Positions 1 to 6,324 of a stretch of 8,603 nt of DNA are shown here, piece after piece. The notes beneath the pieces were generated by a model. The model saw only the letters and a program-made list of their open reading frames with translations. It ran no database searches and was not told the DNA's origin. Numbering within the stretch: position 1 is the stretch's first letter; each line of letters begins with the position of its first letter. The stretch is from Myxococcota bacterium. Its GTDB lineage: Bacteria > Myxococcota_A > Polyangia > HGW-17 > JAJRWW01. Where the stretch lies: the NCBI GenBank assembly GCA_024276595.1, contig JAJRWW010000436.1, positions 1-8,603 on the forward strand, written 5' to 3'. A program made the translations under genes and the position numbers.

Positions 1-187
1 CCGGAGCAGGGGCGGGCTCGGGCTTCGCCACCGGAGCAGGGGCGGGCTCGGGCTTCGCCACCGGAGCAGGGGCGGGCTCGGGCTTCGCCACCGGAGCAGG
101 GGCGGGCTCGGGCTCCGCCACCGGAGCAGGGGCGGGCTCGGGCTCCGCCACCGGAGCAGGGGCGGGCTCGGGCTCCGCCACCGGAGC
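1..187 (-). repeat. 30-bp tandem repeat encoding a Pro/Glu-rich decapeptide
   Basis: Six complete 30-bp units start at 1, 31, 61, 91, 121 and 151, plus the first 7 bases of a seventh; the array touches the left edge and may continue. On the minus strand each unit codes for VA(E/K)PEPAPAP. The units are identical except for one base: the three nearest the kinase domain (91-180) have Glu and the three at the window edge (1-90) have Lys. The near-perfect identity suggests recent slippage or unequal exchange. Pro-Glu/Pro-Lys tracts of this kind are known as extended spacers, for example in TonB. There are no spacers between units, so this is not a CRISPR array. Confidence 0.97.
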
Positions 188-1429
188 CGACGCCACATCT
201 GGAGCCGCCCGTGCAGGGGTGATGTCTGCCTCCTGGATGGTCGCGCCGCTGCCGCCCTCGTCCGGGAGCTGCGGCACGGCAGGGGCCAGGTGGAGCCTGG
301 CTGGCTCCGGCCCCGTCTGGGCGTGCTGCGGCTGGGAAGAAGTGGCAGGGGGGAGTGGCGCGGCACTCACCGGGCTCACCGAAGCGCTCGACACGGTCGA
401 GGCGGGGTGTGCCTCGACGCGGGCTCCAGCAGCCGGATCCAACGCCCCATCGCACGCTGCATCTAGCGCATCGAGCATGGCCTGTGCACCCGCGGGCCTG
501 CTCTGGGGCTCCTTTGCAAGCGCCTGGGCCACGAGGCGGACGAGTGGTCCCGGCAGATCTGTCCTCACGAGGTGAAGGTCCGGGGGGGGATCCTCCAGGT
601 GGGCCCTCATGATGTCAAACTCTGCTCGACCATCGAAGGGCAGCGCACCGGCGAGGGCAAAGTGGGCCAGCACGCCCACGGCGTACAGGTCGGTCCGCTC
701 ATCGGCGAGCTGGTTGCGGATCTGCTCCGGTGCCAAGAACGGCACCGTGGCGAGGCTCCTCTCGCCCTCGTGTCCCAGGCTCACGAAGCAGTCGAAGCCG
801 GTGATCTTGAGCCTGTCCTGCCCATCGATGACAAGGCTGGACGCGGTGAGACGGCCGTGGGGCAAGCCAGCCTCGTGGGCGCTGGCGAGGCCACTGAGGA
901 GCTGCTCGAACAGACGCCGAAAGCGGCCCACAGACAGTGGCCCCTCCGAGCGAACCACTGCGTCCAGGGTCTTGCCCTCCGGGACCTGCAGCACCGCCAG
1001 GTAGCGCCCCCCCTCCCTTCGGAAGTTGTACATGGTGAGCAGGTTGGGGTGATCCAGCTTGGCCAGCACCCTCGCCTCTGCCCTGATCCTCTCGTTCGCG
1101 ATGGTGTCGTCTGCGCTGGGAGCGGGCATGGCCTTGACCAGGGCCTGCTGACCGGTGAGCTGATGGGTCGTCTCGTAGACCTCTCCCTCTGGACCGGCCG
1201 CCACCAGGCGCACGATCTCGTAGTCGCTGCACACCACGGCGCCAGGTGAGAGCACCGCGCCAGGTGCCCCGGCGGGGGCCACGGCAGGCTCGTGGGACAA
1301 TGCCTCGGCAGGCCGCACCGGCTCTGGCGCCTCCACCTTGGCAGCGTCGGCAGCCTTCAGCCTGCGGCCGCAGTGCTGGCAAAAAAGGGCCTCGTCTGGG
1401 GATCGGTGTCCACAGTAAGCGCAGTACAC
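1..1429 (-). CDS. Zinc-ribbon Ser/Thr pseudokinase with Pro-rich repeat tail (3' end beyond window)
   Basis: The frame is open from GTG at 1429 to the left edge (476 codons, no stop), so the C terminus is missing. Residues 3-20 form a double-CxxC zinc ribbon (C3xxC6, C17xxC20). Residues about 70-325 are a bacterial Ser/Thr kinase fold: a Gly loop with G79 and G82, the VAIK-type lysine K99, a probable helix-C glutamate E118, APE at 233-235, and D247 of the DxxxxG motif. The HRDLKPxN loop reads HGRLTASS (191-198), so the catalytic Asp, Lys and Asn are Arg, Thr and Ser. DFG reads GFD (211-213), so the metal-binding Asp is lost. I infer a pseudokinase that binds or scaffolds rather than phosphorylates. 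A low-complexity linker and decapeptide repeats follow from about residue 415. GTG is chosen because GGAAGGA (1439-1445) lies 9 nt upstream and it starts right at the ribbon; an in-frame ATG at 1471 would add 14 residues. Confidence 0.88.
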   Translation of the reverse strand, partial: MYCAYCGHRSPDEALFCQHCGRRLKAADAAKVEAPEPVRPAEALSHEPAVAPAGAPGAVLSPGAVVCSDYEIVRLVAAGPEGEVYETTHQLTGQQALVKAMPAPSADDTIANERIRAEARVLAKLDHPNLLTMYNFRREGGRYLAVLQVPEGKTLDAVVRSEGPLSVGRFRRLFEQLLSGLASAHEAGLPHGRLTASSLVIDGQDRLKITGFDCFVSLGHEGERSLATVPFLAPEQIRNQLADERTDLYAVGVLAHFALAGALPFDGRAEFDIMRAHLEDPPPDLHLVRTDLPGPLVRLVAQALAKEPQSRPAGAQAMLDALDAACDGALDPAAGARVEAHPASTVSSASVSPVSAAPLPPATSSQPQHAQTGPEPARLHLAPAVPQLPDEGGSGATIQEADITPARAAPDVASAPVAEPEPAPAPVAEPEPAPAPVAEPEPAPAPVAKPEPAPAPVAKPEPAPAPVAKPEPAPAP

Positions 1430-1461
1430 GGCAAAGCATCCTTCCACGAAATTGGGGTAAG

Positions 1462-1490
1462 AAGATAGCATGGGCCATGGCAGCCGTCAT
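1462..1490 (-). promoter_or_regulatory. Weak candidate promoter of the pseudokinase gene
   Basis: On the minus strand ATGACG (1490-1485, 4/6 to TTGACA) is followed after 17 nt by TATCTT (1467-1462, 4/6 to TATAAT). Transcription would start near 1455, giving a short leader containing the GGAAGGA site before GTG at 1429. That start lies downstream of the alternative ATG at 1471, which agrees with the GTG choice. The match is weak in itself. Confidence 0.3.
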
Positions 1491-1746
1491 CCGTCAGTTT
1501 TTCCTCTATCCCCAAAGGTACGGCCAACCCTGGCTCCTCCCACTGTCGATGAAGGCCGCTGCCGCGCGCGCCTCTCGATCGTAGCCGATCCCCGGGTTGC
1601 CCCTGGCCGCCAGGTCGCTCCCTTTCTCCGGGAGCTGCTACCTTCGAGATCCGCATTCTCCATCCAAGCAAGACAGCAGGCGCGAGCAGCCGCCGCCAAG
1701 AAAGCACCTCCTGCTGCTCACAGCGGCGCCCCGTCTCGCTTTCCCC

Positions 1747-1775
1747 TTGACACCCCCAGGCATGCCTCATAGACT
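1747..1775 (+). promoter_or_regulatory. Sigma70-type promoter of the HU gene
   Basis: A perfect -35 hexamer TTGACA (1747-1752) is separated by exactly 17 nt from TAGACT (1770-1775, 4/6 to TATAAT). The start site would fall near 1782, about 60 nt before the HU start codon. This is the best promoter match in the window and suits a highly expressed nucleoid protein. Confidence 0.7.
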
Positions 1776-1842
1776 CCAGACCGCATTTCCACCACAAAAA
1801 CCGCTCCAACGGCATCCATTTCAAGGAAGCGAGAGGAAGCCT

Positions 1843-2157
1843 ATGACCAAAGCCGAGCTGATCGAGAAGATCTACAAGAAGAAGGGCCTGCCTGCCAACA
1901 TGACCAAGAAGGCGGTCACGGAGATTGTGGAGTCGGTCTTCGAGGAGGTTGCCGACTACTTCGTCAAGCAGCGGATCACCAAGAACTCCACCCCGAAGTT
2001 CACCTACCCGGGCTTTGGCACCTTCACAAAGAAAAAGCGCGGCGCCCGCAAGGGTCGAAACCCCCAGACCGGCGAGCCCTTGAGGATTCCGGCCTCTGTG
2101 AGCCTCGGCTTCTCACCCGGGGTTCAGCTCAAGAACCGCCTGAACAAGCGCAAGTAG
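1843..2157 (+). CDS. HU/IHF-family DNA-binding protein, atypical type
   Basis: The 104-residue product has the HU layout. An N-terminal helical dimerisation part starts MTKAELIEKIYKKKGL, the core beta strand carries PGFGTF, and the DNA-binding arm carries the hallmark GRNPQTG followed by IPA. Family members dimerise, bind the DNA minor groove and bend DNA; the length is close to the usual 90-100. It is odd in that the stretch between the second helix and PGFGTF is about six residues longer than in canonical HU. The tail is also basic, ending NRLNKRK. ATG at 1843 is chosen because AGAGGAAG lies 5 nt upstream and the protein starts there exactly like HU. The frame is open back to 1597, but the upstream codons do not resemble HU. 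It is transcribed away from the pseudokinase and is probably monocistronic. Confidence 0.95.
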   Translation: MTKAELIEKIYKKKGLPANMTKKAVTEIVESVFEEVADYFVKQRITKNSTPKFTYPGFGTFTKKKRGARKGRNPQTGEPLRIPASVSLGFSPGVQLKNRLNKRK

Positions 2158-2361
2158 CTGCCGGCGGAGGGGGACGCCACCTGACATAGCTCTGGATGTG
2201 GCCCTGCTGAGGCGGTGTGGTGTACTGGTGCGCCGCAGCCGCGACTGAGCCCCTGGCCGAGGGGCGTGGTCCGTGAGCTACGCGCTCCTACACGGGCTGA
2301 GCCCGCCCAGAGCTCGTGCCTTCCAGTTGCTCCGGACCCAAAGCCCCGCTAGGATATGCTC
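2158..2361. other. Intergenic region between HU and the exported-protein pair
   Basis: No gene is seen here. Two small inverted repeats lie in it: GCCCCT/AGGGGC with a 5-nt loop (2249-2265) and CGGGC/GCCCG with a 3-nt loop (2293-2305). Neither is followed by a T run, so a factor-independent terminator cannot be claimed; they could still slow polymerase or mark a Rho-dependent end. The right end holds the candidate promoter of the next gene. Confidence 0.4.
2327..2355 (+). promoter_or_regulatory. Candidate promoter abutting the start codon at 2362
   Basis: TTGCTC (2327-2332; the TTG core matches) is followed after 17 nt by TAGGAT (2350-2355, 4/6 to TATAAT). The hexamer ends 6 nt before ATG at 2362, so transcription would start at or within a base or two of the start codon. 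AGGA inside the same hexamer (2351-2354) could instead be a Shine-Dalgarno 7 nt from that ATG; the two readings cannot be separated by sequence. Confidence 0.35.
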
Positions 2362-3039
2362 ATGCTCCGCAGCGCTGCCAGCCTCCTCGTGTCGGCGAGC
2401 ATTCTGCTCACCGTTGCTCCCGTGGTCAGGGCCGGCGATCCCCTGCCGGGCAGGATGCCGACACTCACCCTTCCCCCCAGGCTGCAGCGACCCAGTGGCA
2501 AGGTCCGGGTGGGAAGCTGGGTGGAGTTCTCGGTACACGACAGGACCAGGCGTCGCCGCTTCCGACTGCACTGGGCGCTGGTGGGCAAGACGCGGCGCGG
2601 CTACTGGTGGGAGCTCACCTTCCGGGAGGCTCGAAAGCCGCTCATGCGCATCAAGACCCTGATCCGTGGCACGGTGACCAGGCCCAGCCGCATCCGGCGA
2701 GTCATCATCCAGTCGGGCACCACTCGCCCCCTGGAGCTCCCCATGAAGGCTGGCCAAAAGCTCATGAGCGTCTACCTCCGGCGACGACGCGGCGGCAAGA
2801 TGCGTGATCACGGCGCTGAGCAGTTGAGAGTGGCCGCGGGGCTCTTTGCGACCCGCCACTACTCCTGGAAGGACTCCTCGGGGCAGACTGTGCACGAGTG
2901 GATCTCCCGGCGGGCTGGCATCTGGGGGCTGGTTCGCTTCCGCTCTCCTCGCTTCGGCATGGAGCTCATCGGACAGGGCAGCGGCGCCAGGAGCCGCATT
3001 CGCGGCATCCCGGCCAAGTGGCACCTGCCGGGACGATGA
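2362..3039 (+). CDS. Exported protein of unknown function
   Basis: The product (225 residues) starts with a clear signal peptide: a short charged end, a hydrophobic core (about residues 5-22) and a probable cleavage site VRA|GD after residue 24. The mature part is Arg-rich, with alternating hydrophobic and polar stretches such as VGSWVEFSV and GYWWELTF, which suggests a beta-rich fold. I recognise no catalytic motif. Its style recalls uncharacterised periplasmic proteins of myxobacteria, but I cannot name a family. ATG at 2362 is preferred over ATG at 2356, because AGGA at 2351-2354 is 7 nt from the former and only 1 nt from the latter. The stop TGA overlaps the next start codon in ATGA (3036-3039), so the two genes are very likely co-transcribed and translationally coupled. 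Confidence 0.8.
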   Translation: MLRSAASLLVSASILLTVAPVVRAGDPLPGRMPTLTLPPRLQRPSGKVRVGSWVEFSVHDRTRRRRFRLHWALVGKTRRGYWWELTFREARKPLMRIKTLIRGTVTRPSRIRRVIIQSGTTRPLELPMKAGQKLMSVYLRRRRGGKMRDHGAEQLRVAAGLFATRHYSWKDSSGQTVHEWISRRAGIWGLVRFRSPRFGMELIGQGSGARSRIRGIPAKWHLPGR

Positions 3040-3725
3040 GCTGCGCCAGGCACAGCTTCTGTCGCGCTACGGCGCTCTCTCTGGCGTCCATCCTTGCGCT
3101 CCCGGCCGCAGCGATGTCGGCGCCGGCAGCACATGCACCGCGGCCCGAGCCTGGCCATCCGCCAGGCGCTCGGGCCGCGACCCTCCTTGGCCCTCGCCCG
3201 GCGCCCGAACAATCCTCGCCGACCCTGCCCCCTGGGCGGGCCGTCTCCCGGTCCGCACCACGGCGCGACCCTCCGGTGGCCTTCGCCTTTCTCGTCAACC
3301 CGGTGGAGACCGGCGCGTCGGTCCTGCTCAACAAGCTGCTGCTCATCTCTCCGCTGCTGCTGCTTGGCGACGGCAGAGGGGCCTGCGTGCTCAGCCCCCA
3401 GGGCTATGCTCTTACCCGAGAGCGGGTGGGGGGTGCTGGCGCGCTGGTGGGCTTTCGGATCTTCTCCGGGCGCGCCTTCGACGGGCTCTACTTCGGGGTT
3501 CGCTTCGGAGGCGGCGTGGGCAACCACTCCTTCAAGGCCTTCATGGGAGAGGTCGACGCCGGGTACGGCTGGGCCATCGGCCCTCTGAGGCTGGGCATAG
3601 GCTTGAGCGCCGGTGGCGGCTACATGGCCTATGGGGACAGGCGCGGGAGCCTCTACCTTTTCAGCCTCGACCTCTCCATCGGCTTCGCCGTGGGGAGGTT
3701 CAATGTCGAGCCACCCGCAAGATGA
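3036..3725 (+). CDS. Exported protein, probable outer-membrane beta-barrel
   Basis: The product (229 residues) has an N-terminal signal peptide (hydrophobic stretch about residues 11-27, probable cut near residues 27-34). A Pro/Arg/Ala-rich linker follows to about residue 82, then a C-terminal region of about 145 residues. In that region short alternating, Gly- and aromatic-rich strands recur (GALVGFRIF, GLYFGVRFGGGVG, DAGYGWAIG, LGIGLSAGGGYMAYG, SLDLSIGFAVG), the pattern of an outer-membrane beta-barrel. It does not end in the usual terminal aromatic residue but in PPAR, so the barrel call is an inference. No good Shine-Dalgarno is seen; translation probably depends on the upstream gene through the ATGA overlap. 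The last 26 bases overlap the 3' end of the convergent lipoprotein gene. Confidence 0.78.
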   Translation: MSCARHSFCRATALSLASILALPAAAMSAPAAHAPRPEPGHPPGARAATLLGPRPAPEQSSPTLPPGRAVSRSAPRRDPPVAFAFLVNPVETGASVLLNKLLLISPLLLLGDGRGACVLSPQGYALTRERVGGAGALVGFRIFSGRAFDGLYFGVRFGGGVGNHSFKAFMGEVDAGYGWAIGPLRLGIGLSAGGGYMAYGDRRGSLYLFSLDLSIGFAVGRFNVEPPAR

Positions 3726-5145
3726 TCTTCAGCCTCACCGCTCCACCGGACGTCCACGGGGGGAAGCGCCACCCGTAGGCGAGCCGACGGAGGCAACGGG
3801 CATGGTCGGCGACGCCAGCCGCTGATGAACCCTTGGCGGGCGAGGTTCCGGGTGGAGCCGGAGCATGTGCCCGAGCCCTGCGCACCCCGCCGTCCCGAGT
3901 CACGAGCAGATCCAGGCGCCACCCGCTCCCCGGCCGGCCGGGGTGGCCGTGACACCTCCGAAGCGCCGGCAGCCTCGCGCGGAGATGGGTCGCCCACACG
4001 ACCTGCGGGGGCAGCCCCCTCGACCGCTTCCACGGCCCGGCCAGGCGAGCCACACGGGCCCGCAAAGGGGGCGACACGGGCACCCGCAGGCGCGCGGCGG
4101 CACGAAGCACCCGACGAGCAGAGAGCAGGGCTCCTTCTGAAAGGAGCTTCCCCAGCAGGCGCGCCACAACGGCGCCGCGAAGCCCGCTCGCCATGGCGCC
4201 AAGGGCAGACACCCAGGTTCTTTTACGCACCTCGGGGCGCGCCAGCCGCGTCATGAGCATGGGGAGGTGATAGAGCACTGACCGCCGGAGGGACCTGGGA
4301 GCGGCCCTCATGCCGCGAATCAGCCGCCGCACCAGGGCGTGCAGTCGAGCCAGACCGGCCAGCCGCGCCGGAGGGGGCGACTGCGAGCCGGTGAAGGCGA
4401 GAGCCAGCGCCTCCAGGAGCACCGAACGTAGCCCGCGGTGCGAGGCTGATGCGCTCCCGAGCACCCGCAGCCCCTCCCGGAGCCTGCCCAGCCCGATGAG
4501 GAGCTGGGCCAGGTCCAGGCTGTAGGCGATGCGGCGCTCTGGATCTCGCTCGCGCGATAGAAGCTCGGCGAACAGCTTCGCAGAGGCCGCAGGCCGTAGC
4601 TCCCTCAAGTAATGCGCCAGCCGCACCCGGGCGATCTCGGGCGCATGGCGGCTCTCGAGCACCCCCTCCAGGAGGGTGACAGACTCCCGCAGGTGGGCCG
4701 ATATCTTCCGGCGGAGGCTGCGGATGAGGTCTGTGGGGGGGGCGCGTCCGGCGGACTCCGCAGCCGCCGCGAGCGCCCGCACCCTGTCGATCATCCTGTT
4801 GGCCATGCGCCAGAGGCGAGCGGCGATGGTCGCGATGATGAGCTGACGCTTTCGCCCACGCCGCCTGTAGGCCATCTTGCGCTCGAGGCGGAGGCTGCGC
4901 CGGGGCAGAGGGGCCGGCTCATCAAAGCGCGGGAACGGGGGCAGATGAGTCACCCTCCCGTGTCGGGGCTGGGGCTCCAGGAGCCCCTCCAGGGAGATGG
5001 TCCTCGTCGGCACCAGCGCTCCTGCTCGCCGTCCGCCAGCCCTGGTCTCAGCCTCAACACGAACGCTGGAGGGGGCTCCAGGGCAGCCGGAGCAGATCAG
5101 GCCAGCGAGCAAGACGACAGAGGACACATCCCTGTGGTGGCTCAT
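3700..5145 (-). CDS. Lipoprotein with helical repeats and a TonB-C-like (AgmX/PglI-type) C-terminal domain
   Basis: The product has 481 residues. The N terminus (VVLLAGLICSGC) is a lipoprotein-type signal; C21 is the likely lipidated residue, although Cys at -3 is unusual in a lipobox. Residues 25-95 are Pro/Arg-rich. Residues about 100-370 are almost wholly helical, rich in Leu, Arg and Ala, and resemble a degenerate TPR-like solenoid (for example around 186-230). Residues about 380-481 match the pattern of the AgmX/PglI C-terminal domain of myxobacteria, a TonB-C-like fold. The matching elements are a Cys after a helix (RRC397), a strand before RDGGVRR, a second Cys (ARC451), FPPW and a closing strand LKIILRV. 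The start is ATG at 5145, with GGAG (5154-5157) 8 nt upstream, and it overlaps the preceding stop as ATGA. A longer in-frame reading upstream is rejected because it runs over the preceding gene and lacks a signal peptide. The role is unknown, presumably structural in the envelope. Confidence 0.82.
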   Translation of the reverse strand: MSHHRDVSSVVLLAGLICSGCPGAPSSVRVEAETRAGGRRAGALVPTRTISLEGLLEPQPRHGRVTHLPPFPRFDEPAPLPRRSLRLERKMAYRRRGRKRQLIIATIAARLWRMANRMIDRVRALAAAAESAGRAPPTDLIRSLRRKISAHLRESVTLLEGVLESRHAPEIARVRLAHYLRELRPAASAKLFAELLSRERDPERRIAYSLDLAQLLIGLGRLREGLRVLGSASASHRGLRSVLLEALALAFTGSQSPPPARLAGLARLHALVRRLIRGMRAAPRSLRRSVLYHLPMLMTRLARPEVRKRTWVSALGAMASGLRGAVVARLLGKLLSEGALLSARRVLRAAARLRVPVSPPLRARVARLAGPWKRSRGLPPQVVWATHLRARLPALRRCHGHPGRPGSGWRLDLLVTRDGGVRRARAHAPAPPGTSPAKGSSAAGVADHARCLRRLAYGWRFPPWTSGGAVRLKIILRVARH

Positions 5146-5489
5146 GGCGCTATCTCCAGTCTGTACCTGTGGCCCTTTCGGAGCCGGATCTTCTCCCTGC
5201 GAACCAGGCGCCTTCCCCGACGCACCTCCAGCAGGTAGCTGCCGGCGGCCAGCAAGGTCCGGGCCTGCTCCCTGGGCGGTGCAAGGATGCGTCGGCGAAC
5301 CGGGCCCCTGAGCGAGACATTCACCACTTCGTCGGTGCTGTTGACCACCTGGAGCGCGGGATGATGGAGCTGCCGATCCTTCCTCTGCACGAGCCCCCTG
5401 CCCTGGCGTGCCGGGGAGCCCCTCCTGGCGGATGCGGTGCAAAGAGTGAAGGCGGCCAAGAGAACCGCCGCACGACCCAAGGTCTCCAT
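5142..5489 (-). CDS. Small exported beta-sandwich protein
   Basis: The product has 115 residues. The N terminus METLGRAAVLLAAFTLCTASA is a signal peptide with a probable cut near residue 21. After a basic linker, residues about 44-113 form a compact beta-rich domain: LQVVNSTDEVVNVSL, a turn, an Arg-rich strand, LLAAGSYLLEV and GHRYRLEI. This resembles PEGA-like or other Ig-type carbohydrate- or surface-associated folds, but no family is assigned. It ends in ATGA shared with the lipoprotein gene, so the two form an operon. ATG at 5489 is preferred; a GTG at 5507 in frame would add six residues. No Shine-Dalgarno precedes either; instead TATCCT lies 8 nt before ATG. Confidence 0.75.
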   Translation of the reverse strand: METLGRAAVLLAAFTLCTASARRGSPARQGRGLVQRKDRQLHHPALQVVNSTDEVVNVSLRGPVRRRILAPPREQARTLLAAGSYLLEVRRGRRLVRREKIRLRKGHRYRLEIAP

Positions 5490-5497
5490 GAGCGGAG

Positions 5498-5525
5498 AGG
5501 ATACCACGGAGAGGCTGCCTCACAA
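5498..5525 (-). promoter_or_regulatory. Candidate promoter abutting the start codon at 5489
   Basis: On the minus strand TTGTGA (5525-5520, 4/6) is followed after 16 nt by TATCCT (5503-5498, 4/6). The -10-like hexamer ends 8 nt before ATG, so the mRNA would begin at or near the start codon. The absence of a Shine-Dalgarno agrees with this. The promoter would drive the two-gene envelope operon. Confidence 0.38.
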
Positions 5526-5604
5526 AAAATCGCCGCCAAGAAGCCCTGGCGCAGCTACTAATAGAGGTGGCAATCGGGTGTCAGTTGTGCACAATCCGTA
5601 AGAG

Positions 5605-5612
5605 AAGGGAGG
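5605..5612 (+). promoter_or_regulatory. Strong Shine-Dalgarno that fixes the hydrolase start
   Basis: AAGGGAGG lies 5 nt before ATG at 5618. It decides against the longer in-frame start further upstream (5567), which would add 17 residues unlike the family. Confidence 0.8.
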
Positions 5613-5617
5613 CCCAC

Positions 5618-6301
5618 ATGGACATCGAGGTAACCTGGTATGGACATTCCGTGGTGATGGTGAGGACGCAGTACGTGAGCCTGCTGATCGATCCGTTCCT
5701 CTCTGGCAACGCAAAGGCCCCTGTTGACCCGGGTGATCTGAAGCCAGATGTGATCGCCATCACCCACGGGCACTCAGACCACGTTGGAGACGCCGTCTCC
5801 CTGGCCAAGGAGCACGGCGCCCTGTGCATCTCCAACTTCGAGATATGCAACTACCTGCAGAGCCATGGGGTGGAGCGTGTCCACCCCATGCACATTGGCG
5901 GCGGGTTCAACTTCCCATGGGGTCGGGCGCAGCTCACCATCGCCCACCACGGATCTGCCCTGCCCGACGGGTCCTACGGCGGCAGCCCAGCGGGGCTCTT
6001 GCTCACCTTCGCCAGCAAGACGATCTACCACGCAGGGGACACCGGGCTCTTTCTCGACATGAAGCTCCTTGGGGAGAAGCACATCGACCTGGCGCTCCTC
6101 CCCATTGGAGACAACTTCACCATGGGCCCCGACGACGCGGTCCGCGCTGTGGAGCTCCTTGCTCCCAAGGTGGTGGTGCCCATGCACTACGACACCTTCG
6201 ACGTCATCGAGCAGGACCCGGACGCCTGGGCGTCGCGAGTGCAGCTCAAGACCAGCGCCAGGGTCCGCGTGCTCAACCCAGGTGACTCACTCACAGTGTG
6301 A
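5618..6301 (+). CDS. UPF0173-type metal-dependent hydrolase (metallo-beta-lactamase fold)
   Basis: The 227-residue product has the usual UPF0173 length and is cytosolic, with no signal peptide. The metal-site motif THGHSDHVGD supplies H50, H52, D54 and H55. Further ligand candidates are H110/H111 in AHHGS, D141 in AGDTGLF and H190 in PMHYDTF. The N terminus (TWYGHS) and the segment PIGDNFTMGPDDA are characteristic of the family. Members bind metal, typically zinc, and are predicted hydrolases; the natural substrate is not established. The gene stands alone: the divergent envelope operon starts 128 nt upstream, and the convergent glycosyltransferase ends 23 nt downstream with only weak inverted repeats between. 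A possible promoter, GTGGCA-N17-CACAAT (5567-5595), is too weak to list separately. Confidence 0.96.
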   Translation: MDIEVTWYGHSVVMVRTQYVSLLIDPFLSGNAKAPVDPGDLKPDVIAITHGHSDHVGDAVSLAKEHGALCISNFEICNYLQSHGVERVHPMHIGGGFNFPWGRAQLTIAHHGSALPDGSYGGSPAGLLLTFASKTIYHAGDTGLFLDMKLLGEKHIDLALLPIGDNFTMGPDDAVRAVELLAPKVVVPMHYDTFDVIEQDPDAWASRVQLKTSARVRVLNPGDSLTV

Positions 6302-6324
6302 TGGGCCACTGCGGCCAGACAGGC

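Larger units (their letters stand above)
1430..1842. other. Divergent intergenic region between pseudokinase and HU genes
   Basis: No convincing gene is visible in these 413 bases; open frames crossing them lack a Shine-Dalgarno and read as shadows. The region holds the ribosome-binding site of the leftward gene (1439-1445), a weak leftward promoter candidate (1462-1490), and a good rightward promoter (1747-1775) with its leader of about 60 nt. A short inverted repeat, CCTGG-CCG-CCAGG, lies at 1602-1614 with no T run. The middle part (about 1500-1740) holds nothing else I can name. Confidence 0.6.

Noticed and set aside
1..187. CRISPR-like direct repeats of 30 bp
   Set aside because: Units abut with no spacers, are in frame with the kinase-fold gene, and encode a Pro-rich decapeptide.
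572..1249. Long plus-strand open frame opposite the pseudokinase (225 codons)
   Set aside because: It mirrors a minus-strand gene with clear zinc-ribbon and kinase motifs; its own translation has no recognisable domain and no Shine-Dalgarno.
1597..1842. N-terminal extension of the HU gene
   Set aside because: The extra residues are Pro/Arg/Ser-rich and unlike HU, the promoter at 1747-1775 lies inside them, and a good Shine-Dalgarno precedes ATG at 1843.
2249..2265. GCCCCT/AGGGGC hairpin as a terminator of the HU gene
   Set aside because: It is a 6-bp stem about 90 nt after the stop with no T run; not enough for a terminator call.
5585..5594. Perfect 10-base palindrome TTGTGCACAA upstream of the UPF0173 gene
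   Set aside because: Palindromes this long are expected several times by chance in 8.6 kb, and no regulator or second copy supports an operator.
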